From positions 1,240,001 through 1,304,000 of the forward strand of contig JBAJFE010000005.1 of assembly GCA_037903355.1 (NCBI GenBank): a stretch of DNA of 64,000 nucleotides. Direction: 5' to 3'. This DNA is from Trichuris trichiura. Its lineage: Eukaryota; Nematoda; Enoplea; Trichinellida; Trichuridae. The position numbers were made by a program, and so were the translations under genes. The notes beneath the pieces were generated by a model. It worked only from the letters and a program-made list of their open reading frames with translations, ran no database searches and had not been told where the DNA came from. This document shows, piece after piece, positions 46,893 through 57,988 of the stretch. Within the stretch, counting starts at the first letter, position 1. The number at the start of each line of letters is the position of its first letter.

Positions 46893-47186
46893 CTAAATTA
46901 TGCGTCTTCTGTATATTGTCATTTTTATACCTTCCAGAAATTTGTTAAGCAAAGTTATGTCTACGAAAGGGAGCACACGGTTGTTTTCTTCTTCAATAGT
47001 TAAAGATATTTGCTCACGAAATGGAACGTTAATTGAACGTAGCGGAACGTCCGCGTTGTTGTGGCGCTCTGTACAGCGCATGTATTCCCATTGTGGACAA
47101 ATCAATTTGTCATTCATCTTTCCAATGTAGGAGGCAGAGCAATCAATCAGATTTGATTTCTTAGGCAACGCGTCGGCTGTGGTCAT
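46893..47186 (-). mobile_element. Penelope-like element fragment, joined out of order
   Basis: A 97-codon frame contains LIDCSASYIGKMNDKL, like the C-x-ASYIGET-x-x-x-L start of the GIY-YIG endonuclease, followed by REQISLTIEEENNRVLPFVD and MTIYRRR, like the LPFLDV...TSVYRK block of the reverse transcriptase. In Penelope-like elements the RT block precedes the endonuclease by some 250 residues, so here the tail of one copy seems joined to the middle of another, consistent with tandem or internally deleted copies. Not functional as seen. Confidence 0.45.
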
Positions 47187-48559
47187 TGGGTATCCTAATT
47201 TTATTGTTCTTAAGCATCGGTCAAGTCTTTGCTCCCCTCGTAAAACAATTTTTTAAATTATGAAGGATGCTTAGTCTCTGAACCTACTTGCTCAAGCCAA
47301 CGTCATAAGAGATGATTAGCGTAACGTTTACTTCCGTATTTTGTCCACGTTTATTCCGTTGGGGGATTGTTTGTAGGGAATGAAAAGCATCTTTTCTGCA
47401 GTACAGCTTTAGCATCGCATTTCAACTATCGCTGGTAAAATCAATCAAGAACTGTTTAGCAAGACCATTTGACGCTAGAGTAAACTTACTGAGAAAATGA
47501 ACGCGTCGCTTGTGGATGAATATTTTCCGAAATCACTATTACGACGACGACGACATTACTTTTTTTGATTCCTAGTCTTTGTCGATTTTTTGTTTTATAA
47601 CTCCGTCCAAGTTTCCTGCATAGCTTTTGGGGCGGAAACAAACCTGCAAATGTCAGCTTAAAGCTACTCTTAAGTGCTCCGCTGCAACATTCAGATCTAG
47701 TAGAAAAGAAAAACATTCGAATGTTTGTGTACGTTTAAAGCGGTAAAGGTGACTGTCGTTCAACTGTATGAGTGGAATGGCGAAAAGATACAGCTTAGTA
47801 AGAGTTCTGTAGCGTTCAAGCACTGTTTACTTGGAATTGATATCAAGAATTGAACAAGTCGTAGACTGAACAAAAAATGTGGAATCCTTTCTCGAATGTC
47901 GGTGAAAAAGCTGATGAGTGAGCAGTCGATGAAATCATGAAATAACAGTTTTGCAGCTAAAAGAATCCTCAACTTTTCTACGTTAAATATTTTAAAATTA
48001 CAAAATACGATTAGGTTGTCGATAGCTGAACCTGCATACTTTTCTTATCGGTATTTGATATTAGTCGCGGTGCATATAGACGAAGAATCGGTAATTCAAC
48101 GCAAGCTGTCCCATTTCGTATCAAGGTAAGATTGACATTGATAAATGCTGTGCGTTATCCAAGGCTTCGTACGAAATTATTTAGGTGATAGTCTCGTAGC
48201 AGTTAATACTGCGTCTATCGACTATTGCTAAGTTGTTGCGTAAAGTTTCAGCTGAAAAGGCTCTTAGAATCGTTTTTACGATACTTATCGTTCTAACTTT
48301 CATCAGTATCGCTGAGCTTGCCTATGTTTTGTTTAAAGTTTTTAAACGTATCGTGCCTTGTAACAAGATTGTAATTTTTTTCTGTTCTTCGTCTAAGAGA
48401 TTGCAATTTGGTGGTTTGTTGTTTCGTCGGTCTGATCCATAACTCTTTATAGAACAACTACAACAGTATAAGTACTTATTGCGTAATTGAAGTACGGAAT
48501 TTCGAACCCGTGGAAACTTTCATGAAGCGAAGTTTTCAAGAGGGCACGATTCCCGTCTT

Positions 48560-51490
48560 CAGCGCAAAATTAGTCTGTGCTAGTGTTCCTACTGAGCAGC
48601 TCCATTCAATTTCGTACGTAATGCCATGCGGTTATGCCCCGCAACTAAGGGTTTGTCGCTTCAGAATGTGGGACAGATATTAGGCGATCTTTTTGAACTC
48701 TAATTGAAATTCAAGAGACTTTCCCAGTTGTTCCATCTTTCCCATAATCTAGCGATATCGTGGAAGAATCAAGTATGGCATTGGTGTTCACTCCCCTGTA
48801 GAAAACTGCCGACGGCCGAATCTTTTATCAGTGATTTGTTCTATCAGGTTTGTTGAAAACCCCTCTTCCTTGATCGTATTTCAGAAAACATTTAATTTTT
48901 CGGGAATAAATTGATTGTGCTGTGTTAACGTTGCACTAATATGCCTTATATAGAGTCTGCAGTGATGGCTCAGAGATAGCTTTGAAAACATAGTTCCTCT
49001 TAACGGGTGTGTGTATCAATATTATTGTACGGAAAAGCTACCCGTTCAAAAATTGTTTAATTGCGAAGCTTTCGGGTATCACCTGTCCCCGTCTTCAGCG
49101 CAGTCATTTACCTGCAAGAGACTTTCTCAGTTGTTTTTGTTGGCTCAGAGATAATAATGTTGGAGGATCAGCTACGCATCTGAAGCATAGGTCATGCTGG
49201 ATTTGCTACAAAAGCTTTCTCCTTCTGAAAATGGATTGTTTGTAATACGAATATTCCTTAACTTATAGGTATGCCGTTTTATCATGTTTCAAATGTTTAT
49301 TATTACGGAATTTCTCCCATTAAAATACAAAACTTTTAATAAGATTCCATAGCTTTTGGGCCGCGCGACCCGTCCTCAGCAGTACTAAAATAAATGTTCT
49401 TAACATTACGAAAGTAAGTATTATAACGGTGCAGAGACTGGGGTATGCATCACATTCTCATAGTCGGGCTCGCTGACCTGTAAGAGAAAATTGTGAATCA
49501 AAATACGATAGAAAAGAAGGCAGAGAGGTGACGCGAAAGAGTTCCGGATTTGAGGAGGAAGCTTTCCGGTGACGTTTGAGCCAGTGCGTTTTGTTTTGTT
49601 TCGTAGCAAATAAAGTGCCTCGCAGAGAATGTCGACCGATAGATTGTGTATTAAGCGGGAAAGTACAATGGTTTCAGCATTTTAGGGACAGAAGGGTTAG
49701 TTTTCTCTTGCTCTGATTTATGGAAGTACAGAGTTATAACCATTTTTTCTTTTCCATTTTTTCTTTGATTACTTGTTTTAATTATTCATCCTATAGCTGG
49801 GACTCTAACAGGTTTCATGTTCAAAACGATTCTGCACATGCTATAGAACAGTGCAATTGTGTACAGCAATTTTTTCCGCACAACAAAATTTTCTTATCAG
49901 CGTTTATGGTTTTCAAAAATAGCAATAACGAGGAATCATTGTTGAGTTGTTTATTGGCCGCGTAGGTTTAGTAATTCTTGCAGACTGAATTTTTGTTAAT
50001 CATGTCACCCCTAGTAAGCGTTTTCCATGAATGTACGTATATAACGTTTTGTTATAATGCTCAGTGTGTTAAACCGGCGCGACATTGCTCTTCAAATGAG
50101 TATATGTGAACCTGATTAAATGTTTCTTATGTCCTTTGAATTGCTCACTTACGTTTAGTTCAGTTTCTTCTGCATAAAAGTTCGAACATCTGCATTCAAC
50201 TACCTACAAGATGCCTTAATGTTTGTCCTCCGAAACTAAGAGTTTGTCGCTTCAGATTATGGAGTAGATATTGGATGACCTTTTTGTTTTTTAATTAAAA
50301 TTTAAGTGATTTTCCTAATTCCCTTATCTTTTCCCCTAATGTAGCGATATCTGATAAGATCATTCACGGTTATGGTTTTCGTTCCGTTGTTTCCTATCAG
50401 TGATAGTTGGTGTGGGATTTGTTAAAAATCTGTCTTCTTTAATCGTCTTTCGAAAATCATTTAGTTCTTCGGAGATGAATTCATTCTCGTCTATTGGCTT
50501 TGCTCTGATGTGCCATGTGTGTTGTTTGTAATGGCTTCTCAGAGGTAATAACATTGGAAAATCAGCTACTCATCTGAAGAATAAGCTCTATTTGTAACGT
50601 CGTTCATAACCGTTATAAATTTTTCCGTCAACGTGTTTTGCAAATGACGTCTCCCCATTGTTTTCTTTTCCAACAATGAAAGATACTTTCTCACGAAAAT
50701 GTGCATTTAGAAGTTGTAGTGAGTTCTCATTCCTGTTAGAAACTAACCTAGTCTATTATTATTAGCCGAAAACTGTTCTGATTTTTCGTCTTCATGGTAA
50801 AGTTGTTCTTCTTGTTGTACTTATGTTTGGTTGCTGAAGAGGTCCTACTCTTTCTAGAATAGCGCAAAGTAGAATACTAAGGAGCACAGGTCGGTGAGGG
50901 CGGCTTTGCTTCCGGTGGCACCCGTTCGTTAGAATAAATTCTATTTCTTTTTAAACCTTTCGAGCCTACTCGTCTGTCTTCAGCGATAGTGATGATGAAA
51001 ATGCTTGCAAAATGGTGGTTTTTCGTTACCGTTATCGCTGAACACGGATGAAAAGTAGGCCTCAAAGCTCCAAAAGAACTACAGAACTACAAAGAATATA
51101 AACTTACAACCGTTATTTTCCTTTTTCATTGAATTATTGTTGAAATTGTTCGTTCTGTAGCTCAGGTTCTAATAGTTTTCACGTTCAATACAGTTCTGCT
51201 GATGCTATAAACCTGTGCAATTTCGCCCTGCAATTCTTTCTATACAACATCGTTTTCCGGTCAATGTTTGTAATTTTCAAAGTAACGGTGGTCGTTGTTT
51301 CATTTATTGCTAGTATCGGTTCAATCATTCTCCTGCATTCTATGATTTCGTGCTTGGCATATCGCTTCTGGACACACTTTTTCTCTTAATTGTTAGAACG
51401 AATGAATATGTAGGAACCTTTGCTGTATTTTTCCGTGTGTCAGACCGCTGAAACACTGCTCCTCAAGTGACGATAGAAGAAAATTAAACA
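48560..51490. repeat. Diverged direct repeats, offset about 1.37-1.59 kb
   Basis: Blocks recur in the same order: TTTGTCGCTTCAGA at about 48,651 and 50,239; a TAGCTGGGACTCTAACAGG block at about 49,795 against TAGCTCAGGTTCTAATAG at about 51,160; GTGTGTTAAACCGGCGCGAC at about 50,066 against GTGTGTCAGACCGCTGAAAC at about 51,434. Similarity over the longer blocks is roughly 70% by eye. This suggests an old tandem duplication, probably of Penelope-like copies. Confidence 0.5.
50617..50714 (-). mobile_element. Penelope-like element fragment (decayed)
   Basis: The minus strand reads LLNAHFREKVSFIVGKENNG, the same block as the fragments at 45905-46010 and 46893-47186, then loses similarity. It lies within the second unit of the direct repeats. 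Confidence 0.4.
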
Positions 51491-53604
51491 ATATATCAAT
51501 ATATACACGGAACAGTTTCTACAAGAATACAAAACTAAGGGAGTGGCAACTGACAGACACAGAAGAAAAAAACTTTAAAACTCTCGTTTTAAACAGTTAG
51601 AAAACGATTGAAGATTAACCTCGCCCCACATACTATACTCAGCGTTTGACCGCTGAAGGCGGGTCGCGACAGACCTGGAAGCACCGGGAAATTTATGTTC
51701 AATTTACATTCCAACGGGACACATGATCCGTAATAAAGACACTTTAATATGAAAACTTACATTCTCGTACAAAAACATCACATTTTCAAGACCTTTTATT
51801 GTGTCATTATTTTTCTCTGTTTATTTTGCTATTGGCATTCAGTGTTGTTGCGTGTACAATTCGTACAACATGTAGACTCTTTCATCAGTCATTAGACTCT
51901 AGTACGCGAAGAGACTAATCTATTGTCTTCATTACGTAGAAGTCAAAATGTCTTGGGTTTTATGTTGTCAAAGGTTTTTTCGACAGTTGTCTTCCTTCCA
52001 CTTATCTCGTACGTCGTGACCTTGATATATGTATGCATTATTAGATTGGTGAGAAAATGAAGAACTCCAGAAGTTAATCTTTTAAGACCTTGCAGAAAGG
52101 TCGTTCAAATGTAAATTTTGCTTATTTCAATCAAAAGGCTTAGGTGTCGTCCGCATCATCAGTTTCTGAGTTTAAGAACGAAAGTGTGAAATGACGTAAT
52201 CAGTGCTAGTATTAACAATTTCCATCGAAGATTTAGTTCGGTACTTTGAACAAGCGTTTGTGACGTCTCTGAGCCTTTCTTCTCTGGCAATAATAGAGTG
52301 TACAACGATGCGAGTGTCACGCAGGGAAACGAAATTTTGGTTATTTTAAACGCATTATAAAGTATTGACCTGTCTTTGTCTTGACTCTTTTATTCCATAT
52401 GGCCATAAAATTAGACATCCGTAGCGGCTGATTTTATTGTCTATATCTTGCTGACTTGAGCTCTCTATCCAAATCAAGTAGCTATTACAACGAACGGTCC
52501 TAAGAAATGTTTTGTAGAAAGGATAGCAATTTCTTAAAATTTTTACAAAAATGCCACCTTCAAAGCTTAATTTATGACATTAAAAATACCTTCTTAACGT
52601 AAGAGAACTATTATTTCGGACATGGCATCGTCGGTTGTAGAGTGTGTGAGCACGATAATCTGTAATCGTAGATGCTTTAATTTCTTGATCTAGGAACAGT
52701 TACGTCTGAGAGTTTGGGCTTTTCTCTTCTTGATAGCAGCTTTCATTAGGGTCATTGTTTCCATTAGTACGTCGCATTAACTCTCACAAAGGTTTCGTGC
52801 ATGTAAGGAGTGACGTGTTCCGGGTTTTCCCTGCATGTGATACTGACTAATTGCATGTAATTGTTGCATAAACCGAGGCTAAGGAACCTTTTTGCTGCCG
52901 CGAGCCGTTCGGATGTTTGTAAGACCATTCGCGGGCCATACAGAATACTCCACCAATGGACATAGCCTGCATTGTTTGCACGTATGTTCATTTAAGTCAC
53001 CCTTCGAACAAAGCAATAAGGCGAGATAAGAATAATACTTTGGGTCGGTAGGCGGCCAATGGTCCACGCTACTAACGCGCACACTAGTGCAGCTTAGTTC
53101 CTGCTTCCGAAGACTAACGACATCAGTTTGTCGACAGACAGCCGACAGCAGGACAGTCTTCCTAGCCAGGCTGATGCTGTCTGCTTGTTACGCAAAATTT
53201 ATGTTATTACTGGGATTCATATACAACGAATGTATCGCATTTTCAAAAAATAAAATCTCACAGTCACATTTCACTGAATTTCGCATCCATGTGCGGTCGC
53301 CTCAGTTGGTGAGAGGGAATGTTTTGAGGACCGGATGGAATGGTCTCGCGGGTCGGACGTTCCCCACCGCTGGCATAAACTCTCCGCGTTGTATCGCTAA
53401 CTAATGTTCAAGGCTTCCTGCTAGAAAAAATTGTTGTTATCGACGGTCAATCCACTTCTTGAAAACACAGAAGACAATTCTCTTGCTTTGCCAATTGAGT
53501 GCACAAATTTGCCACCTACAGCATACTGTCAACATAGCAGTGCGTAATGGCAAACGAACAAAAAAACATTGGATACTTGATAGACTTAAACAGCCATTAC
53601 AAAG
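51491..53604. other. Gene-poor stretch left of the LTR element
   Basis: No open frame resembles a known protein. 53,290-53,400 has a CTCAGTTGGTGAGAG stretch reminiscent of a tRNA A box but no matching B box at the right distance. Confidence 0.35.
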
Positions 53605-53609
53605 GGGAT

Positions 53610-53779
53610 TGTGGTGTATATTCTCATGTACTATTCGCAGCATAAGTCGCATGTGTACTCAGTGTGAACGTGCATGCAAGAGTTTTCTGTAATTTTGGGG
53701 TACGGTGGTAGTTAGCTTACTTGTGTGTCCGTCTCTGCTTGTGTGCGTGTGAGTAAACAGCAGCATCAAATACGTTACA
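53610..53779 (+). repeat. 5' LTR
   Basis: 170 bp, TGTGGTG...GTTACA. It should carry the element's promoter and polyadenylation signal, but no sure TATA box was identified. Confidence 0.93.
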
Positions 53780-53783
53780 TCTC

Positions 53784-53795
53784 TGGCGACGAGTA
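53784..53795 (+). other. Primer-binding-site candidate
   Basis: TGGCGACGAG starts 4 bases after the 5' LTR. TGG pairs with the CCA end of a tRNA; the donor tRNA was not identified. It runs almost into the gag start codon. Confidence 0.6.
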
Positions 53796-54598
53796 TGAAT
53801 CCTGAGCAAGTAGCACTTGCCCAGCAGCGTTTCTCATTCGATTCTTTTGAGCCCTCAACAGAAGAATGGGCTTACTACATTGAACGGTTTGAATGTGAGC
53901 TGGCTGTTTTTGGTCTTCGCGACGGGGCAGCCACGGAGCCTGCTCGCCGAGCACTTTTGCTGTCCAAGGTTGGGAAGCAGCACTTCCGCCTATTAGTCGA
54001 CCATTTCAAACCGCGAGCGATTCAGGATGTAGCGTATGACGAACTCAAAGCGGCCATTAATGCGAATTACGCACCGAAGTCTTCAGTTATGGTGGATCGC
54101 GTCCACTTTTCTATGCGTTTTCGACGCAAGAACGAGTCTGTGATGCAGTTTGTTAACGCCCTTCGGGGGCTGGCTGGTAAGTGTGACTTCGGCAATGCAC
54201 TTTCCGAACGCCTACGCGATCAAGTAGTTATCGGAATCAATAACGTCAACTGGCAGCAGGAGCTGCTACGTCAGTTCCCGTCAAATGCAGCGACGCTGCA
54301 GCAAGTGGAAGAGGCGGCTAGCAGACTAGAATTGGCAGAGTGCCAACTAGAGCGACTGCAAACATGTGCGAGAAACACAGACGATGTTCCTGTCAACCGC
54401 CTGCGGAATAAACTACCAAAGCGGGATGGAACTAAACGTCCTCTCCATCGACGGCGACTAGACCCTTCGAAAGTCTGCCTGCGTTGTGGTGGACAAGTGC
54501 ATCTGCAAAATAGTAGGTGCCCTGCGAAAGAAAAGAAATGTTATCAATGCGGCAGTCTTGGGCATTTAGCAAGAGTCTGTGTGACATCGGGCCGTTGA
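53795..54598 (+). CDS. gag: Gag protein of the LTR retrotransposon
   Basis: 267 residues. The N-terminal two thirds is a helical capsid-like region. The C-terminal part is basic and carries two zinc knuckles: CLRCGGQVHLQNSRC (C-x2-C-x4-H-x5-C, one residue longer than usual) and CYQCGSLGHLARVC (the canonical C-x2-C-x4-H-x4-C). These bind the genomic RNA during particle assembly. The frame ends in TGA at 54596-54598, and pol continues at once in the same frame, so Pol is probably made by read-through of this single stop rather than by a frameshift. Confidence 0.92.
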   Translation: MNPEQVALAQQRFSFDSFEPSTEEWAYYIERFECELAVFGLRDGAATEPARRALLLSKVGKQHFRLLVDHFKPRAIQDVAYDELKAAINANYAPKSSVMVDRVHFSMRFRRKNESVMQFVNALRGLAGKCDFGNALSERLRDQVVIGINNVNWQQELLRQFPSNAATLQQVEEAASRLELAECQLERLQTCARNTDDVPVNRLRNKLPKRDGTKRPLHRRRLDPSKVCLRCGGQVHLQNSRCPAKEKKCYQCGSLGHLARVCVTSGR

Positions 54599-57500
54599 GT
54601 GGTGACGCGTCAGAACCAGAGGAGGAAACTAAACGCCGTTCAGTTCGCGCGCGCCGACGAGGAATCCCGTGAGATGACTAACATTCATTCAGTGGTGTTG
54701 AACGACGTTCAGAACCGAAAGGCGGTGGTGACGGTTAAGGTAAAGCATCGGAAATTGAGGATGCTCTACGATCCCGGTGCAGCGCACTCGGTGGTCGATA
54801 AGGCAACATGGATCACATTGGGTCGCCCAGCTCTGAAGGAAGCGCCCGATTTAGTAGCATACACGAACCTTCCCGTGCAGACCATGGGTAAAGCAGAAGT
54901 GCTGGTAAACGCATTTGGCAAAACAAGACGTGTAGAGGTTTATGTTGTTGACGGGAAAGAATCTCCTTTATTTGGTTTGGACTGGTGCCTGTCGTTTGGG
55001 CTACCTTTTCCTAAAGGGATTCAGATCCTTAAAGTGACTGCAAGGGACTCCAAGACGGTGGAAACGAGTCGGATATTGAAAGCCTTCGTGGAGGAGTTTG
55101 ATGACGTATTTAGTCACAAGGGCGGTGCGATTATTGGATATCAAGCAGCGGTGCACATTTGGGAGAACGCGACGCCTAGGACATTTAAAGCAAGACCAGT
55201 ACCGTTTTCACTGCGGCAACAAGTGGAGGATGAAATTCATCGGATGCTGGAGGAAGATATTTTGGAGCGTGTTGACACAGCCACTGAACAAGTAACGTGG
55301 GCATCACCGATTGTCTGTGTCGTAAAGCCCTCTGGCAAAGTACGGATCTGTGGTGATTTTAAGGTCACGATTAACCCGCATGTTATCGTGGACCGACATC
55401 CGTTGCCTACATTCGAGGACATGATGGCAAAATTGAACGGTGGCAGGGTATTCTCTGTTATTGACCTGAAGGATGCATACCTTCAAATGGAGGTAGCTCC
55501 ATCCTCTCGACAATATCTGGTGATAGCAACTCATCTGGGGTTCTTCCGCTTCAAACGGTTACCTTTCGGAGTCAGCTTCGCACCGGCGCTTTTTCAGAAG
55601 ACTATGGAACAGATTTTAGCAGGCCTTGAAGGTGTTTCTGTATACATTGACGACATTATTGTTAGTAGTGGTAGCCATACGGAACATTTGGAGCGGCTTC
55701 GTGCAGTATTTGTACGACTGCGACGTTGTGGTGTACGGGTTCACAAGGACAAATGCAGGTTTCTACAAAGTTCAGTCAAGTATCTAGGACATAGAATTGA
55801 CGCTAACGGCATACACCCTACAGAGGAGCGCGTCGAAGCCATTAAGAAAATGCCAGAACCTAGTAACGTACGGGAGCTACGCTCCTTCTTGGGAGCCATG
55901 AACTATTACGCACGTTTTGTTCCGCACCTTCAATCCCGATGCGCCCCTTTTCATGAGCTAACGAAGGCTGGTACTCCTTGGACATGGAATCAACGGTGCC
56001 GGAGTCTTTTTGAAGAGTTGAAAAGTTGCTTGACGTCGTCTGATACGTTGGTGCACTATGATGATAAGCTACCACTAGTCCTATACTCGGATGCTTGTGA
56101 ACGTGGTCTGGGAGCGGTATTGTGCCACCGTTTTGCATCGGGAATGGAGAAGCCTATTGCCTTCGCGTCCCGGCTTCTCACGGACGTAGAGAAACGCTAT
56201 GCTGCAATTGATAGAGAGGCACTAGCAATAATGTTTGGTGTGTCTAAATTTGCACAATATTTGTACGGCAGGCGTTTCATATTGAAAACGGATCACAAGC
56301 CGTTGGAACGGATTTTTGGGAATAACCGAGAGCTACCCAAGCTGGCGACAAATCGGTTGATGCGCTGGGCATTGATACTGGGCAATTACGAATACTCGGT
56401 GGAGTATGTTCCGGCCTGTAGAAACGCCCTGGCGGATGCGCTGTCACGCCTTCCAATAAAGGAAGTGGACATCCCTACGGTCGAGCGACAACCTAGTGGC
56501 CAATTGCTGAACTTGCGCATAAATGAATTGCCCTTGTCGAAACGCCAGCTGCAATGCTGTTTAGTTCAGGATAGTGAGCTGGCCAAAGTTATTCGTTATT
56601 TGGAAACCGGATGGCCATCCCGCAAGAAAGAAATCAGCGACAACTTGCGACCCTTCTTTGAACGCCAGTCAGAGCTTTCCTACGAGGATCATGTACTGTT
56701 ATGGCAAGGCCGAATTGTGGTGCCTTCTGCGCTACGACCGCAAATTTTGGCAATGCTACATGAAAGCCACCCAGGCGTTGTGGCAATGAAAGCGATGGCC
56801 CGTTTTTACGTCTGGTGGCCAGGGCTGGACAGGGATATCGAAAGGATGGTAAGTGGATGCCTAACTTGCCAGAGGTATCAACGTGACCCACCGGAGGTGC
56901 CGTTGGTATCATGGAACATGCCATCTGAACCGTGGGCACGGTTACACATAGACTTGGCAGGGCCTTTCAAAGGGTCAAATTGGTTGGTTACTGTTGACGC
57001 ATATTCGAAATGGCTGGACGTGGTTCCTTTGCGGAACACGACTGCAACAAGTGTCATCAAGCATTGTCGGCGTTTGTTTACAACGTTTGGGTTACCTAGG
57101 CACATTGTTACTGATAACGGTCCACAATTCGCGTCGGACGAATTTAAGCAATTCTGTAAAAAAAATGGTATCATTCATATTCGGTCAACTCCATATCATC
57201 CGAGGACAAATGGTCTGGCGGAACGGGCTGTCCGTACTTTCAAGGAAAGGATGAACAAGGCGACCAATACAGATGATTTGGAGTTAGCCTTGCAGCGTTT
57301 TCTGTTTTCTTATCGTAACACACCACACTCGACAACCGGACGCGCCCCAGCGGAACTTCTCATCGGGCATCGGTTACGAAACAGGCTAGATTTGTTGAAG
57401 CCTTCACTCAAAGCAGAGGTTGATGCGAAACTCTTCAAGCAAGCGTTCTATCATGACCAGAAGGCGGTACAACGGTCATTTAAACCGGGCGATAAAGTAT

Positions 57501-57802
57501 TTGTCACCCAACCGGAGGGTGGACCCCAACAGGTGGGAGAAGTTCTGAGCCGCACATCAGAAACATCGTATCGAGTGGAAACGGATGGCAAAGTAAATCG
57601 AAAACATGCAGATCATTTGCGTTTCTGCGACGTCGAAGACGAGACGGCGAAGGCGCCTACAACTGAAGCGAAAGAGCGACGTGAAGAAAATTCAGCGGAG
57701 TCACAATGCCTTGCCATTCCGACCGGGCAACGTCCGAAACGGATCATTAAGCCGCCATCTCTCCCGTATGATGAATACCTAGCTGGTGCTATTTTCAAAT
57801 GA
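54599..57802 (+). CDS. pol: Pol polyprotein of the LTR retrotransposon
   Basis: A 1,067-codon frame with no internal stop. Protease: active-site region LYDPGAAHS at about 54,764-54,790, where D-S/T-G-A is usual, followed by LFGLDW. Reverse transcriptase: LPFGVSFAPALFQKTM and the catalytic YIDD at 55643-55654. RNase H: YSDAC, IDREALAIM, TDHKPLE and NALADALSR, keeping the D-E-D-D set. Integrase: an HHCC zinc module (SHPG ... GCLTCQ) and the DDE core (HIDLAGPF, TDNGPQF, NGLAERAV). No chromodomain was recognised. There is no ATG at its start, so expression through the gag TGA is inferred. All catalytic motifs look intact apart from the unusual Pro in the protease. Confidence 0.95.
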   Translation: MVTRQNQRRKLNAVQFARADEESREMTNIHSVVLNDVQNRKAVVTVKVKHRKLRMLYDPGAAHSVVDKATWITLGRPALKEAPDLVAYTNLPVQTMGKAEVLVNAFGKTRRVEVYVVDGKESPLFGLDWCLSFGLPFPKGIQILKVTARDSKTVETSRILKAFVEEFDDVFSHKGGAIIGYQAAVHIWENATPRTFKARPVPFSLRQQVEDEIHRMLEEDILERVDTATEQVTWASPIVCVVKPSGKVRICGDFKVTINPHVIVDRHPLPTFEDMMAKLNGGRVFSVIDLKDAYLQMEVAPSSRQYLVIATHLGFFRFKRLPFGVSFAPALFQKTMEQILAGLEGVSVYIDDIIVSSGSHTEHLERLRAVFVRLRRCGVRVHKDKCRFLQSSVKYLGHRIDANGIHPTEERVEAIKKMPEPSNVRELRSFLGAMNYYARFVPHLQSRCAPFHELTKAGTPWTWNQRCRSLFEELKSCLTSSDTLVHYDDKLPLVLYSDACERGLGAVLCHRFASGMEKPIAFASRLLTDVEKRYAAIDREALAIMFGVSKFAQYLYGRRFILKTDHKPLERIFGNNRELPKLATNRLMRWALILGNYEYSVEYVPACRNALADALSRLPIKEVDIPTVERQPSGQLLNLRINELPLSKRQLQCCLVQDSELAKVIRYLETGWPSRKKEISDNLRPFFERQSELSYEDHVLLWQGRIVVPSALRPQILAMLHESHPGVVAMKAMARFYVWWPGLDRDIERMVSGCLTCQRYQRDPPEVPLVSWNMPSEPWARLHIDLAGPFKGSNWLVTVDAYSKWLDVVPLRNTTATSVIKHCRRLFTTFGLPRHIVTDNGPQFASDEFKQFCKKNGIIHIRSTPYHPRTNGLAERAVRTFKERMNKATNTDDLELALQRFLFSYRNTPHSTTGRAPAELLIGHRLRNRLDLLKPSLKAEVDAKLFKQAFYHDQKAVQRSFKPGDKVFVTQPEGGPQQVGEVLSRTSETSYRVETDGKVNRKHADHLRFCDVEDETAKAPTTEAKERREENSAESQCLAIPTGQRPKRIIKPPSLPYDEYLAGAIFK

Positions 57803-57813
57803 CGGGGAGAAGA
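57800..57813 (+). other. Polypurine tract
   Basis: GACGGGGAGAAGA immediately precedes the 3' LTR and overlaps the pol stop codon. It is the expected primer for plus-strand synthesis. Confidence 0.75.
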
Positions 57814-57983
57814 TGTGGTGTATATTCTCATGTACTATTCGCAGCATAAGTCGCATGTGTACTCAGTGTGAACGTGCATGCAAGAGTTTTCTGTAATTTT
57901 GGGGTACGGTGGTAGTTAGCTTACTTGTGTGTCCGTCTCTGCTTGTGTGCGTGTGAGTAAACAGCAGCATCAAATACGTTACA
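57814..57983 (+). repeat. 3' LTR
   Basis: 170 bp, identical by eye to the 5' LTR, followed directly by the target-site copy GGGAT. Confidence 0.93.
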
Positions 57984-57988
57984 GGGAT

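Larger units (their letters stand above)
53605..57988 (+). mobile_element. Ty3/gypsy-type LTR retrotransposon, apparently intact and young
   Basis: A 4.37-kb element, LTR 53610-53779, gag 53795-54598, pol 54599-57802 and LTR 57814-57983, is flanked by the 5-bp direct repeat GGGAT (53605-53609 and 57984-57988). The two 170-bp LTRs begin TGT, end ACA and are identical as far as I can compare them. A TGG-starting primer-binding-site candidate lies 4 bases after the 5' LTR and a purine tract precedes the 3' LTR. Pol order is protease, reverse transcriptase, RNase H, integrase, hence Ty3/gypsy; no envelope frame is present. Identical LTRs imply very recent insertion, or gene conversion or assembly copying. 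Confidence 0.95.

Noticed and set aside
53280..53400. tRNA-like stretch (CTCAGTTGGTGAGAG, later GGTCGGACGTTCCCC)
   Set aside because: An A-box-like string without a proper B box, anticodon arm or acceptor pairing; at most an old tRNA-derived repeat.
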